This document shows positions 22,355 to 31,815 of a stretch of DNA of 64,000 bases, piece by piece. The notes below the pieces were generated by a model that did no database searches, was not told where the DNA came from, and saw only the letters and a program-made list of their open reading frames with translations. The stretch's first letter is position 1; every line of letters starts with the position of its first letter. The stretch covers positions 62,001-126,000 of the forward strand of contig NZ_FOIJ01000001.1 in the NCBI RefSeq assembly GCF_900111745.1. Direction: 5' to 3'. Source of the DNA: Stigmatella erecta. Lineage in GTDB: Bacteria; Myxococcota; Myxococcia; Myxococcales; Myxococcaceae. The translations under genes and the position numbers were made by a program.

Positions 22355-23710
22355 ATGTTCGTACGCGTCCAGGCTCGTGCGGCAGCCTTGTCTGCCGTGC
22401 AGCGAATCGAGCAGACGCGGGCCCGTGCTCAGCTCATGTCCGTGGTCGAGCGCCTCAGCCGGGGACCCGTGGATTGGAATGACGTGGACGCCGCCTTCGA
22501 GCGCCTCTCCGAGAGCTACGGGCGCGGCGGCCCTGCTTCGCTCCAGGACGCGATGCGGACGGTCGCCGCGCTCGCGGCCCTGCGCAATGGTCTGGGCGCG
22601 CCCCTGGACGCCTGGAGCGCGACGCGGCGGAAGTTCGAGACAGGCTTGCGGCAGGCGAGCGCCTTCTTCAATGAGCGCGAGAAGGAGCGCCTCGGTGCCG
22701 TGGCCGCGGGGCTGGCCCACGCGCGCACGGCGAGCACGGAGCCCGTCCGGGCACGCACGAGCGGGGAGGTGCTTCCCGAGAGCCTCAAGGCCCTGGTGGT
22801 GCTGTTCGGCGGCGTGGCGAAGCCGCAAGACGGAGATGCGCCCCGGGTGGCGGCGGCCCGGCGGTCCCTGGGCGCGCTCAAGATTGCCTTGGCCTTCATG
22901 ACGGAGGAGGGGGCCGGGGGCGCCACGTGGGTGGCCTCCGAGTACAGGAGGGCGGCCACGAACCTCGTGAAGGCGGCCTCGGGCGGTGGGGCGTCCGCCG
23001 AGTTCCACTTCGTGGTGGATGGCATGGCGAGGCTGGAGCGCGTGGCGGCCCTCTTCGGGTTTCCGTCCCAGGAGATCCGGTTGATGGACAGCCTCTCCCG
23101 GGCCGTCACCGGCAAGGATCTGCATGGCAAGAAGGTGAGCGTCCGGGACTGGGCCCTGGCGCTGGCGGGCCTTCCGGAGCGGATCCAGGGTGTCACCGGG
23201 GGCGCGGTGCTCGCCGCCCGGTTCTGGCCCGAGGTGTCCCAGGCCTTCGAGGGCTTTTCCAGCCGGGTGCCTTCCTCGCTGCGGCCCGTGGTGCGGGAGG
23301 CTTTCCTGCAGGTGAGGACCCTGGCGGAGAACGCTTACTGGCCCGCGCGGCGGAGCCCGGGGGGAGCGCTCATCTCCCAGCACCTGGGAGGCACTCCGCA
23401 GGAGATGAAGGAGTCGCTTCAGCAGCTCCCGCTCGGCGAGGGCAATGCCCGCCAGGTGCTCGAGGGGCTGCTGTCCCGGTTCTTCGACAAGGGCGGCATC
23501 CCGTCCATGCCGGCGCTGGATGCGCAGAAGAACTGGGAGAAGTTCCTCTCGCTCAAGCTCACGGAAGGGGACTGGCAGATCCTGGAGTCGCTCCACCGGT
23601 CTCCGGACAACCAGGACCTGAACTTCATGGCCCAGAGCCTGGCCCTCAAGGTGCGCTCGTTCGCCGTCCTGTTCATCGACCTGGAGCGGTGTGCCGTGAG
23701 GGACCGGTAG
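22355..23710 (+). CDS. Hypothetical protein, 451 residues
   Basis: I do not recognise a family. The ATG is chosen for a GGGGGGAG ribosome site 8 nt upstream; a GTG 78 bp earlier lacks one. The protein looks all-alpha and soluble, rich in Ala, Arg and Leu, without signal peptide, membrane segments or cysteine motifs. It begins about 110 bp after the transglycosylase gene and ends convergent with the next small gene. Third-position GC bias matches the neighbours, which supports it being coding. Confidence 0.75.
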   Translation: MFVRVQARAAALSAVQRIEQTRARAQLMSVVERLSRGPVDWNDVDAAFERLSESYGRGGPASLQDAMRTVAALAALRNGLGAPLDAWSATRRKFETGLRQASAFFNEREKERLGAVAAGLAHARTASTEPVRARTSGEVLPESLKALVVLFGGVAKPQDGDAPRVAAARRSLGALKIALAFMTEEGAGGATWVASEYRRAATNLVKAASGGGASAEFHFVVDGMARLERVAALFGFPSQEIRLMDSLSRAVTGKDLHGKKVSVRDWALALAGLPERIQGVTGGAVLAARFWPEVSQAFEGFSSRVPSSLRPVVREAFLQVRTLAENAYWPARRSPGGALISQHLGGTPQEMKESLQQLPLGEGNARQVLEGLLSRFFDKGGIPSMPALDAQKNWEKFLSLKLTEGDWQILESLHRSPDNQDLNFMAQSLALKVRSFAVLFIDLERCAVRDR

Positions 23711-23725
23711 CGGCGGGCCCGGCCT

Positions 23726-23965
23726 TCAAGCGCGGAAGATTTCGGTCCGCCCGGCCGAGTGGAAGAGGATGCACTCCACCTCAGGTGCCTCGGAGAGCTG
23801 CCGCAGGCAGAAGGCGCGGGCCTCCTCGGCGGAATCGAAGACGTGGTAGGGGGGAGGGCCCGTGGAGAGAAACCGCTCTCCGTTCTGGGCCAGCACGATG
23901 CCGGTGGCCACTTCGGCACGGACGACCCAGACCTGTCCTGGGCGAAGGTTCGCGGGCTCCTTCAC
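23726..23965 (-). CDS. Small conserved-looking hypothetical protein, 79 residues
   Basis: Starts with GTG; a GGAG lies about 11 nt upstream. The sequence (GQVWVVRAEVATGIVLAQNGERFLS, then EEARAFCLRQLSEAPEVECILF) suggests a compact alpha/beta fold of two beta hairpins and a helix. No membrane segment or known catalytic motif is visible. It follows the XylF-like gene on the same strand by 80 bp, which may be chance. Function unknown. Confidence 0.6.
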   Translation of the reverse strand: MKEPANLRPGQVWVVRAEVATGIVLAQNGERFLSTGPPPYHVFDSAEEARAFCLRQLSEAPEVECILFHSAGRTEIFRA

Positions 23966-24045
23966 GTGTGCACCTGCTCCTGCCAGCGGGGAAGGAAGTC
24001 CTGGGAAGAGGGCGCCGGTGGATGCTCCGGCGCCCCCTGCCAGGA

Positions 24046-25173
24046 TTACTGCACCTGGGCGGCCGCGCAGGCGTCCTTGTAGGCGCCCTCGCAGATCTGC
24101 TCGGCCTTCCAGAAGCCGTCGGCCACCACCGTGCTCTTCACGTTGTCCTTCGTGACGGTGCCCGCCGTCAGGAGGATGGAGGGCACGTCCTTCTGGCCGT
24201 TGTTCACCTTGCCGTTGACCTTGTCCGCGGCGGGCTGGCCGCCCTTGGCGAGCGCCACCGCCACCTCGGCGGCCGCCTCGGCCTCCAGCTTCATGGCCTT
24301 GTAGATGGTCATGTACTGCTCACCAGCGACCACGCGCTGGATGGCGGCCAGCTCCGAGTCCTGGCCCGTGACGGGAGGCAGCGGGTTGAAGCCCGCGGCC
24401 TTCATCGCCGCGATGGCACCGCCCGCCATGCCATCGTTGGCCGCGTACACGCCGACGATCTTGTCCTTGCCCAGCTTGGTGATGGCCTGCTCCATCTGCT
24501 GCTGGGCCTTGTCCGGGCTCCAGTCCGGCGTGTCGTACTCGGCGCCAATCACCAGGCCGCTGCCGTCGATGACGCTGTGCGCGCCATTCTTGTAGAGCTT
24601 GGCGTTGTTGTCCGTGGGCGAGCCGTTGATCACCACGATGGTGCCCTTGTCCTTGCCATCCGCCTTGAGCTTGTCCACCAGCGCCTGGCCCTGGAGCTGG
24701 CCGATCTTCTCGTTGTCGAACGAGATGTAGTAGTCCACGTCCGCGTTGAGGATCAGCCGGTCATAGCTGATGACCGGGATCTTCGACTGACGGGCGCGCG
24801 CCACCACGGAGCCCACCGAGAGCGAGTCCACGGGATCCAGCACCAGCACGTTGGCGCCGTTGGTCAGCGCCGCCTCGGCCTGGTTCTGCTGCTTGGCCGC
24901 GTCCTGGTCCGCGTTGCTGTAGATGATCCGGCATTCGGCGCAGAGCTCCTTCACCTTGCGCTCGAAGTACGGCCGGTCGAAGGACTCGTACCGCATCGTC
25001 TTCGACTCGGGCAGGAGCAGCGCGATGGTGGGGGCTGCACCGGCTGGCTTGGCGGCGGTGTCCCCCGCGGTCCCCTCGGGCTTCTTGTCGCTCTTGCACC
25101 CCGTGCCCGCGAGCATCAGGGCGGCCAGCACAGCCGAGGAGCGCAGCTGAAAGACAGTGGATCGGCGGTTCAT
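24046..25173 (-). CDS. XylF-like sugar-binding lipoprotein of an ABC transporter
   Basis: 375 residues from an ATG preceded by GTGAGG. A lipoprotein signal ends in the lipobox LAGTGC. The mature part is a type I periplasmic binding protein very close to XylF in conserved segments: YYISFDNEKIGQLQG, INGSPTDNNAKL, GVYAANDGMAGGAIAAM, PVTGQDSELAAIQRV and AGEQYMTIYKAMKL. The ligand is probably xylose or another monosaccharide. No permease or ATPase gene is nearby. It begins 8 bp after the GH92 stop codon, so both are surely cotranscribed; the pairing suggests that a sugar released by GH92, perhaps mannose, could be bound here (inference). Confidence 0.9.
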   Translation of the reverse strand: MNRRSTVFQLRSSAVLAALMLAGTGCKSDKKPEGTAGDTAAKPAGAAPTIALLLPESKTMRYESFDRPYFERKVKELCAECRIIYSNADQDAAKQQNQAEAALTNGANVLVLDPVDSLSVGSVVARARQSKIPVISYDRLILNADVDYYISFDNEKIGQLQGQALVDKLKADGKDKGTIVVINGSPTDNNAKLYKNGAHSVIDGSGLVIGAEYDTPDWSPDKAQQQMEQAITKLGKDKIVGVYAANDGMAGGAIAAMKAAGFNPLPPVTGQDSELAAIQRVVAGEQYMTIYKAMKLEAEAAAEVAVALAKGGQPAADKVNGKVNNGQKDVPSILLTAGTVTKDNVKSTVVADGFWKAEQICEGAYKDACAAAQVQ

Positions 25174-25180
25174 GTATTCC

Positions 25181-27874
25181 TCACTTCCCGAGCAGCTCGA
25201 TCTCCGCCAGCTGGGTGATCGAGTCACCGTGGGTCTCGTTGATCTGCAACCGGTAGTGACTGTAGGGCGTGTTGTGGGACAGCGCGAATCCTCGGGTCTG
25301 GTACCGCCACGGGAAGTCCTGGCCTGTCCGCGTATCCAGGGTGACCCAGGTGGCGCCGTCGTTCGAGGCCTGGAGCGTCCAGGCCTTTGGATCCCGGCCG
25401 GGGAAGTCATTGGCGGACGTCAGGGTGTACATCTTCACCGTCTTCGCCCCGCCCGTGAGCTGGTAGCGGATCCACGGGGTGGACTGGAAGGCGAGCCACT
25501 TCGTCTGCGAGTTGTCGTCGAAGCCCTGCGCGGCGCCCTCGCCGCTCGCCGCGTTGTCCGCGCTGGCGGTCACCGTGCCGCCCTTGGCGACGTCGGCGAG
25601 CGGCTGCGGCACGGAGCTGCCCGTGGTGATGGACGGGGGCAGATCGCCGCTGGCCGAGCCCCAGTTCGTCGCGGAGGCGCCCATCGTGAAGTTCAGGGTG
25701 GCGCCGCCCGCAAGCGCGCTGTGCGGCAGGTAGTTGCGGGTGTACGGCTGCCCGTTCAGGGTGACGCTCTGGATGTAGCGGTTGGTGTCGCTGACGCCCG
25801 GGGCGTTGATGACGAGGTCCGCGCCGTTCTCCAGGTGCACGGTCATCTTGGTGAAGAAGGGGGCGCCCACCGCGTACTCGGGCCGGCCCATGCTGACCGG
25901 GTAGAAGCCCATGGCGCTGAAGAGGTACCACGCGGACATCTCGCCGTTGTCCTCGTCCCCCAGGTAGCCGTACCCGTTGGTGAGCCCGGACTGGTACTGG
26001 GTGTTGAGGATGTTCCGCACGCGCTCCTGGGTCCGCCATGGTGTGCCCGCGTAGTTGTACATGTACGGCGTGTGGTGCACGGGCTGGTTGGAGTGGGCGT
26101 ACTGCCCCATGTTCACGTCGTAGCCCTCCTTCATCTCGTGGATGACGCCGCCGTAGCAGCCCACGTCGTAGTCGCGCGGCGCCTCGAACAGCGCATCGAG
26201 CTTGTTGGCCAGGCCGCTGCGGCCCGAGTAGAGGTTGGCGAGCCCCTGCCCATCCTGCGGGGCGAGCACGGCGTAGTGCCAGGCGTTGCCCTCGGTGTAC
26301 TCGCATCCCCAGCGGTTGGCCTTGAAGTCCGCGTCCGAGGTCCGCCACGAGCCGTTCGCGTTCTTGCCCCGGAAGAAGCCGACCGAGGGCGAGAAGAGGT
26401 GGACGTAGTTGAGCGAGCGGTTCAGGTAGTACTGCGCGTCCTCGGTCTTGCCCAGCGCCTGGGCGAGCTGCGCGATGCCGAAGTCATTGAGGTAGCCCTC
26501 CAGGGACCAGGAGGTGGACTCGCCCACGACGTCCTGCGGCGTGTAGCCCAGGAAGATGGAGCGGTGCATGCCCTTGCGGCCCCGGGCCGGATCGCTGCTG
26601 TAGGTCGCCGCGTTGCGCACCATCGAGTCGTAGGCGGCCGGGACGTCGAAGTTGCGCACGCCCTTGAGGTAGGAGTCGGCGAAGATGACGTCCGAGTTGG
26701 TGCCCACCATGATGTTGGCGTAGCCGGGCGCCGACCAGCGGGTGACCCAGCCGCCGTCCTTGTAGCCGTTGACGAACCCGTCGAGCATCTCGCCCGTCTT
26801 GGTGGGCACGAGCAGCGTGTACAGCGGCCAGGTGGTCCGGTACGTGTCCCAGAAGCCATTGTTGACGTAGATCTTGCCCGTCTTCACCGGGTGGCCGCTC
26901 GCGTAGGGGCTCGCGTAGGTGGGCGTGCCGTTCACGTTCTCCCAGGCGGAGTTCGGGTAGAGGAAGGCCCGGTACAGGTTGGAGTAGAGGATGGTCTTCT
27001 GATCCTCCGAGGCGCCCTCCACCTCGATCTTGCCCAGCACGGCGTTCCAGGCGTTCTGGGCCTCCTGCTTCACGGTGTCGAAGCTCTTGGAGCCGATCTC
27101 CTGCGCGAGGTTGGACTGGGCCTGCGCCACGCTGAGGAAGGAGGTGGCGAGCGACATCGTCACTTTCTCGCCCGCCACGGTGTTGAAGCGCACCCACGAG
27201 GTGACGGCGCGCTGGCCCGTGACGTTCGCTGAGTCGGCGATCGCCTTGCTGAACTTGGCGTAGAAGTACATGCGCGGCGCGGGGCCCCAGCCGGTCGCAT
27301 GGTCCGTGTAGCCAGAGATGCTGCCGTTGGTCCGGTCGATGGAGAGCGAGCCCCCCACGCCGTTCACGGTGTCGAACAGCAGGTAGGAGGCGGAGCTTGG
27401 GAAGGTGAAGCGCCAGGAGGCCGCGTGGTCCGTGGGGGCGATCTCGGTCTGGATGCCGTTGTTGAACTTCACGCTGTAGGCGTGGGCCCGGGCCACCTCG
27501 TTGGCGTGGCTGTAGGCCGCGGCCCGCGCCGCGCGATCCACCGTCACCGCGCCCGTCTGGGGCATGACCTGGAAGGTCTGCCGGTCGCCCATCCACGGGC
27601 TCGGCATGTGGCTGATGGTGAAGGCCTGGATGGAGCCGCGGGTGTAGTCGTAGATCCAGCTCGTCGAGTTCGCGTCCGTCATCGGCGTCCAGAAGTTGAA
27701 GCCGAAGGGCACCGCCGTGGCCGGGAACGTGTTGCCCCGGGAGTAACCGCCCCCCGAGTTGCTGCCGCGCAGCGCGTTCACGTAGTCCGACGGGAGCGCC
27801 AGGGCCTGCTGCGCCCAGAGGGGCCCGAGCAGCATCAGCCCGAGGGCCTTCCAAGTGTGCCGTTGAATCACCAC
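25181..27874 (-). CDS. GH92 family alpha-mannosidase with C-terminal F5/8C (CBM32-like) domain
   Basis: 897 residues with a signal peptide (hydrophobic stretch ALGLMLLGPLWAQQALA). The GH92 N-terminal beta-sandwich carries GYSRGNTFPATAVPFG and ISHMPSPWMGD; the (alpha/alpha)6 catalytic domain carries FWDTYRTTWPLYTLL and the family hallmark DNGEMSAWYLFSAMGFYPVS, whose Glu is the expected general acid. Residues about 755-895 form a discoidin-like sugar-binding module (AAQGFDDNSQTKWLAF, WTLQASNDGATWVTLDTR). GH92 enzymes are exo-acting, calcium-dependent alpha-mannosidases on fungal or glycoprotein mannans, which fits a predator and saprophyte. Start is GTG. It is the first gene of an operon with the XylF-like gene. 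Confidence 0.94.
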   Translation of the reverse strand: MVIQRHTWKALGLMLLGPLWAQQALALPSDYVNALRGSNSGGGYSRGNTFPATAVPFGFNFWTPMTDANSTSWIYDYTRGSIQAFTISHMPSPWMGDRQTFQVMPQTGAVTVDRAARAAAYSHANEVARAHAYSVKFNNGIQTEIAPTDHAASWRFTFPSSASYLLFDTVNGVGGSLSIDRTNGSISGYTDHATGWGPAPRMYFYAKFSKAIADSANVTGQRAVTSWVRFNTVAGEKVTMSLATSFLSVAQAQSNLAQEIGSKSFDTVKQEAQNAWNAVLGKIEVEGASEDQKTILYSNLYRAFLYPNSAWENVNGTPTYASPYASGHPVKTGKIYVNNGFWDTYRTTWPLYTLLVPTKTGEMLDGFVNGYKDGGWVTRWSAPGYANIMVGTNSDVIFADSYLKGVRNFDVPAAYDSMVRNAATYSSDPARGRKGMHRSIFLGYTPQDVVGESTSWSLEGYLNDFGIAQLAQALGKTEDAQYYLNRSLNYVHLFSPSVGFFRGKNANGSWRTSDADFKANRWGCEYTEGNAWHYAVLAPQDGQGLANLYSGRSGLANKLDALFEAPRDYDVGCYGGVIHEMKEGYDVNMGQYAHSNQPVHHTPYMYNYAGTPWRTQERVRNILNTQYQSGLTNGYGYLGDEDNGEMSAWYLFSAMGFYPVSMGRPEYAVGAPFFTKMTVHLENGADLVINAPGVSDTNRYIQSVTLNGQPYTRNYLPHSALAGGATLNFTMGASATNWGSASGDLPPSITTGSSVPQPLADVAKGGTVTASADNAASGEGAAQGFDDNSQTKWLAFQSTPWIRYQLTGGAKTVKMYTLTSANDFPGRDPKAWTLQASNDGATWVTLDTRTGQDFPWRYQTRGFALSHNTPYSHYRLQINETHGDSITQLAEIELLGK

Positions 27875-27937
27875 TGCACCGCCTTTCGTGAGGAGAACTC
27901 GACCGAAAGGCGCGGAATACCACGGATTCTATGAAAA

Positions 27938-28651
27938 TCAATCCAGGCCGGTTTTCCCGATCGACCAGTACGCCTTCGTCTGGAGGGGTGGGGTGAGGCC
28001 GTCGGCGCGCAACTTCGCCCGGAGCGCCTGGATGGACTGGGCCTTGCCCGTCATGACGAGGCGGGCCTCCTTGCGTGCCTGGAGCACCCCCTTGAGCCGC
28101 TCGTGGACTTCCGCGAGGTGCGCATCGCCCGCCGAGCGCTCCACGTCCGAGCCCTCGAAGCCGAATGTGCTCAGGGCCTCGGCGGCCTCCGCGCGCCGGG
28201 TGACTTCGAAGACGCACGTCAAATCCTTCTGGGCCTGGGCCTGCTTCAGCGCATGGGCCACGCCGATCGACGTCTCGTCCCCGAAGAGGAGGATGGGCGC
28301 GGCGGGCTCCTGGAGCGACAGGGAGCGCCGGGGACCGAAGAACTGAACCCGGGTGCCTTCCCGCAGCGCCCGGCCCCACGCGGCGCCCGGGGCGTCGCCG
28401 TGCAGGTAGATGAGGAAGGCCGTGGTGCCCTTCTGCGCATCCCACGCCAGAGGGGTGTAGGTCCGCATGCCGGTCTCGGGCAGGAAGACCTGCACCTTGT
28501 CGCCGGCCTCCCAGGAGAGGCCCCGAAGCGCGGGGCCTTCGAAGTCGATCTGGCGAAAGCGCGGGGACAGCTCGCGGATGCCCACCACCGAGGCGTCATG
28601 GAACATGAACCGTCCCAGGGCGCTCCCAATCAATGCCTTCACGGATGCCAT
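27938..28651 (-). CDS. Siderophore-interacting protein / FAD-dependent ferric reductase family
   Basis: 237 residues, ATG with GAAGGAG upstream. The N-terminal half is a flavin-binding barrel (FRQIDFEGPALRGLSWEAG, MRTYTPLAWD) and the C-terminal half a NAD(P)H-binding lobe (PILLFGDETSIGVAHAL). This matches the ViuB/YqjH group, which reduces ferric siderophores in the cytoplasm to release iron. No siderophore genes lie in this window. It sits 63 bp upstream of GH92 on the same strand, apparently a separate unit. Confidence 0.88.
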   Translation of the reverse strand: MASVKALIGSALGRFMFHDASVVGIRELSPRFRQIDFEGPALRGLSWEAGDKVQVFLPETGMRTYTPLAWDAQKGTTAFLIYLHGDAPGAAWGRALREGTRVQFFGPRRSLSLQEPAAPILLFGDETSIGVAHALKQAQAQKDLTCVFEVTRRAEAAEALSTFGFEGSDVERSAGDAHLAEVHERLKGVLQARKEARLVMTGKAQSIQALRAKLRADGLTPPLQTKAYWSIGKTGLD

Positions 28652-28799
28652 CGCGCGTCTCCTTCTGGAAGAGGAGGGGAGGATGCCTCCGGCGCCCCCT
28701 GGACTTCAGTGAAGTATTCTTAAGTGCACGGTGGGGAATTTCGTGGAAAGAAGGAAGGTTCCCCGCCCCGCCGCGGGGTAAGTTCCCGCCCGGCATCCG

Positions 28800-31766
28800 A
28801 TGCGGAAATGGCTCTTCATAGGGGCGTCGTCCGTCCTGGCAGTCGTGTGTGTGGCCTTGCTCTGGCCCAGCGCCGGCCCCCCGCCCCCGCCGGCCGTTTC
28901 GGCCCCCTCCGCGCCCCGGACGCTTCCCCAGTTTCAGTCCGTGGAGGTCTCCTCCGGTGAGTCCGAGGGGCTGACGCTGACCGGCCGGGTGCTGGAGCCC
29001 TCGGGCCGCCCCGTCGCTGGTGCCGAGGTGTTCCTCGCGGCCAGTGCCCAGAAGACCCTCACCTCCGTGCGCTGCGATGAGTGTGGCCAGGCGCTCCTGG
29101 CCTGCCCGGCCCACGAGAGCAGCGTCCACGCCCTGGCCTTCTTTGAGCAGCAACAAGGCTTCCTCACGCCCCGGGCCAGCGTGCGCACGGATGCGGACGG
29201 GAAGTTCCGCTTCGAGCGGCTGGCGGGGGTGTCGTTCTCGGTGTGGGCGAAGGCGCCGGGGTTTGGCGCGGCCATGCGCGAGCGGGCCGCCCCGGGCGAG
29301 GCCGTGGAGCTGTACCTGCCCACGCTGCGCACCATCCAGGGGCAGGTGGTGGATGACGCGGGCCGGCCGGTGCCGGGGGCGCGCGTCCACGCCGTGTCCC
29401 GCCGCACCGCGCTGCCTTACGAGGCGAAGGCGGCGGGGCAGGGGATGTTCACGCTGGATGGGCTGGGCGAAGGGCCCTTCTATGTGCTGGCCAGCGCGCC
29501 GGGGTTCCTGCCCGCGGTGGCGCAGCAGGTCGAGGCCGGGCCGCAGACGGTGCGCCTGCGGCTGACGCCCGCCCGGACGCTGGAAGTGCGGGTGACGAAG
29601 GATGGGGCGCCCGCGGCGGCCAAGGTCCGGCTGAAGGGAGACCACCTCGCGCGGGAGGCTCGCGCGGAAGGGGCTCCCGCCCGGTTCACGGGCCTGTTTC
29701 CGGATGAAGTCGTGGTCACCGCCGAGGCGGGCAGCCTGGGCTCCGCGCCGCGCATCATCACGCTGGGCGAGCTGGTGACGCAGGTGACGCTGGAGCTGGA
29801 GGAGGCGGGCCGGTTGCTCGTCACCGTGGTGGATGAGGCCGGTGAGCCCGTGCCTCAGCCCGAGGTGACGTTGCGCACCAACAAGGGCGAGGTGATCCGC
29901 CAGGAGAAGGCGCAGACGGGCGCGCTCGTGGAGCTGGGCCCGCTGGGCGTCGGGGATTACACGCTGGTGGGCCACGCGGAGGGCTTCCGCGACGTGGAGC
30001 TGCCCGCGCGGGTGAAGGCCGGGGAGACGTCCCTGGAGCTGGAGATGACGCGGGCCACGCTGATCTCCGGCCAGGTGATGGACGAGTACGGCCGGCCCGC
30101 GCCCGGGGTGTCGGTGCTGGTGCAGCCCACCGGGGACGCGGTGCTGGCGGATGCGGACGGCCACTTCTCCGCCCCGGTGCCGACGCCCGGGTTGTACGAG
30201 CTGCACGCGCACCACTCGGAGTGGGGCGGGGGGCGGCTGAAGGTGACGGCGCCCGCGTCCAACGTGCGGCTGGAGCTGGAGCCCGCCGCCGCCATGGAGA
30301 TCACGGTGAGCGCCGAGGGCCGGCGCGTGGAGGGCGCGGATGTCGTCCTCTGGATCGAATCCCAGGGCATCTTCCGCAGTGACCGGCCCTCCGGCCCGGA
30401 TGGCGTGGTGCCCATGCGGGGGCTCCCGGGGGGCTCCTACTGGATGGTGGCCTCTCATCCGGACTACCAGCCCTCGGAGCGGCAGCAGGTGAAGGTGGAG
30501 GATGGGCAGACGCTGAAGCTCACCGCGGAGCTGCGCCCGGGGGCCATGCTCTCGGGGGACGTGGTGGATGATCAGGGCACGCCGGTGTCCGGCGCCACGC
30601 TCGTGGTGGTGCCGCGCGGCTCGGAGCCGGTGGCCAGCGATGCGCGGGGGCATTTCGAGATCCGCGCCCTGAAGCCGGACCGCACCTACCGGGTGGAGGC
30701 CCGCCACCCGGGGTATGACCAGGAGACGCCCGTTGATGGCCGCCCCGGCGGGGACGCGGTGAAGGTGGTGCTCAAGCGCCGCCCGCTCTTCCGGGGCCGC
30801 GTGCTGAGCGAGGATGGCTCCCCGCTGAAGCGCTTCCGGCTGGACGAGCACGAGGTGTCCAGCCCCGATGGCCGCTTCGAGCTGGCGCTGCCCACGGCGG
30901 GCGATCGCCTCATCGTCTCGGTGGAGGCCGCGGGCCACGAGCCCCGGATGGTGGACCGGCCGGTGACGCCCGACCTGGGAGACCTGGTGCTCCAGAAGGC
31001 GCCGACCCTGTCGGGCCTGGTGCGTGACGAGGGCGGTGCGCCCACCCCGGATGCGGTGGTGACGTGTGACGTGTGCGACGAGTCCGTGCTCTCCGGCCCG
31101 GATGGACGCTTCACCCTGGCGAGCCCTCCGTACGTGGCGCAGTACTCGGTGTCCGCGCGCAAGGGCCGGTTGACGGCCACGCGCACCGTGCCCCGGCAGA
31201 GCCCGGAGCAGGTGGAGCTGACGCTGCGGCCCGCCACGCGCGTGTCGGGCACCGTCTTCCTGCCGAATGGCCAGGTGGCGGCGGGCTTCCAGCTGGAGGG
31301 CGTCAACGCGGACCGCGGCGAGCCCGTCACCATCGTGACCGGGCCCGATGGGCGCTACAGCGTGGAGCTGTCCCCGGGAAGCTACCGGTTCATGCTGGGC
31401 TCCCAGCGGGAGTTCGCCGGCGAGCCCGCGCTGCTGGTGCGCATTGGCGGCGCGGAGCAGCGGCTGGACATCGGGCCCGCGCCGGGCTCGGCGCCGCTCA
31501 CCGTCCTGCTCCAGCCGGACCGGGGCAAGGCGCTCTGGGTGGTGGCCGGGGAGGTGGGGTCCGTGGGCAGCCCTCCCACGGAGCTGCTGCGGGCCGCCTA
31601 CGGGCAGATGATCTACCAGCCGAGGACGGAGCGGATCACCCTGTATGGGCTGCCTCCTGGCAGCTACACGCTGGTGTGGGCCAACTTCCACTCGGAGACA
31701 CCCGAGGGGCCCGTCATCCGCACGGTGCGCATTCCCAGCCCGGCGGAGGTGTCCCTGGTCCGCTGA
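28800..31766 (+). CDS. Secreted or membrane-anchored protein of carboxypeptidase regulatory-like repeats
   Basis: 988 residues with an N-terminal hydrophobic segment (WLFIGASSVLAVVCVALLW) that may be a signal anchor, then a Pro-rich linker. The rest is about nine to ten beta-sandwich repeats of the carboxypeptidase regulatory-like (CarboxypepD_reg) kind, each with a pattern like GRVLEPSGRPVAGAEV and later TDADGKFRFERL. Repeat 1 has an inserted CDECGQALLACPAH cluster and a late repeat has CDVC, possible metal or disulfide sites. There is no enzyme domain. Such proteins are common in myxobacteria and probably act at the cell envelope. Start codon ATG with only a weak ribosome site. Confidence 0.85.
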   Translation: MRKWLFIGASSVLAVVCVALLWPSAGPPPPPAVSAPSAPRTLPQFQSVEVSSGESEGLTLTGRVLEPSGRPVAGAEVFLAASAQKTLTSVRCDECGQALLACPAHESSVHALAFFEQQQGFLTPRASVRTDADGKFRFERLAGVSFSVWAKAPGFGAAMRERAAPGEAVELYLPTLRTIQGQVVDDAGRPVPGARVHAVSRRTALPYEAKAAGQGMFTLDGLGEGPFYVLASAPGFLPAVAQQVEAGPQTVRLRLTPARTLEVRVTKDGAPAAAKVRLKGDHLAREARAEGAPARFTGLFPDEVVVTAEAGSLGSAPRIITLGELVTQVTLELEEAGRLLVTVVDEAGEPVPQPEVTLRTNKGEVIRQEKAQTGALVELGPLGVGDYTLVGHAEGFRDVELPARVKAGETSLELEMTRATLISGQVMDEYGRPAPGVSVLVQPTGDAVLADADGHFSAPVPTPGLYELHAHHSEWGGGRLKVTAPASNVRLELEPAAAMEITVSAEGRRVEGADVVLWIESQGIFRSDRPSGPDGVVPMRGLPGGSYWMVASHPDYQPSERQQVKVEDGQTLKLTAELRPGAMLSGDVVDDQGTPVSGATLVVVPRGSEPVASDARGHFEIRALKPDRTYRVEARHPGYDQETPVDGRPGGDAVKVVLKRRPLFRGRVLSEDGSPLKRFRLDEHEVSSPDGRFELALPTAGDRLIVSVEAAGHEPRMVDRPVTPDLGDLVLQKAPTLSGLVRDEGGAPTPDAVVTCDVCDESVLSGPDGRFTLASPPYVAQYSVSARKGRLTATRTVPRQSPEQVELTLRPATRVSGTVFLPNGQVAAGFQLEGVNADRGEPVTIVTGPDGRYSVELSPGSYRFMLGSQREFAGEPALLVRIGGAEQRLDIGPAPGSAPLTVLLQPDRGKALWVVAGEVGSVGSPPTELLRAAYGQMIYQPRTERITLYGLPPGSYTLVWANFHSETPEGPVIRTVRIPSPAEVSLVR

Positions 31767-31815
31767 GCCCTGCGGCGCGGTTGCGAGCCTGCCCGTCGGC
31801 GCGTAAGGAAGTCCC

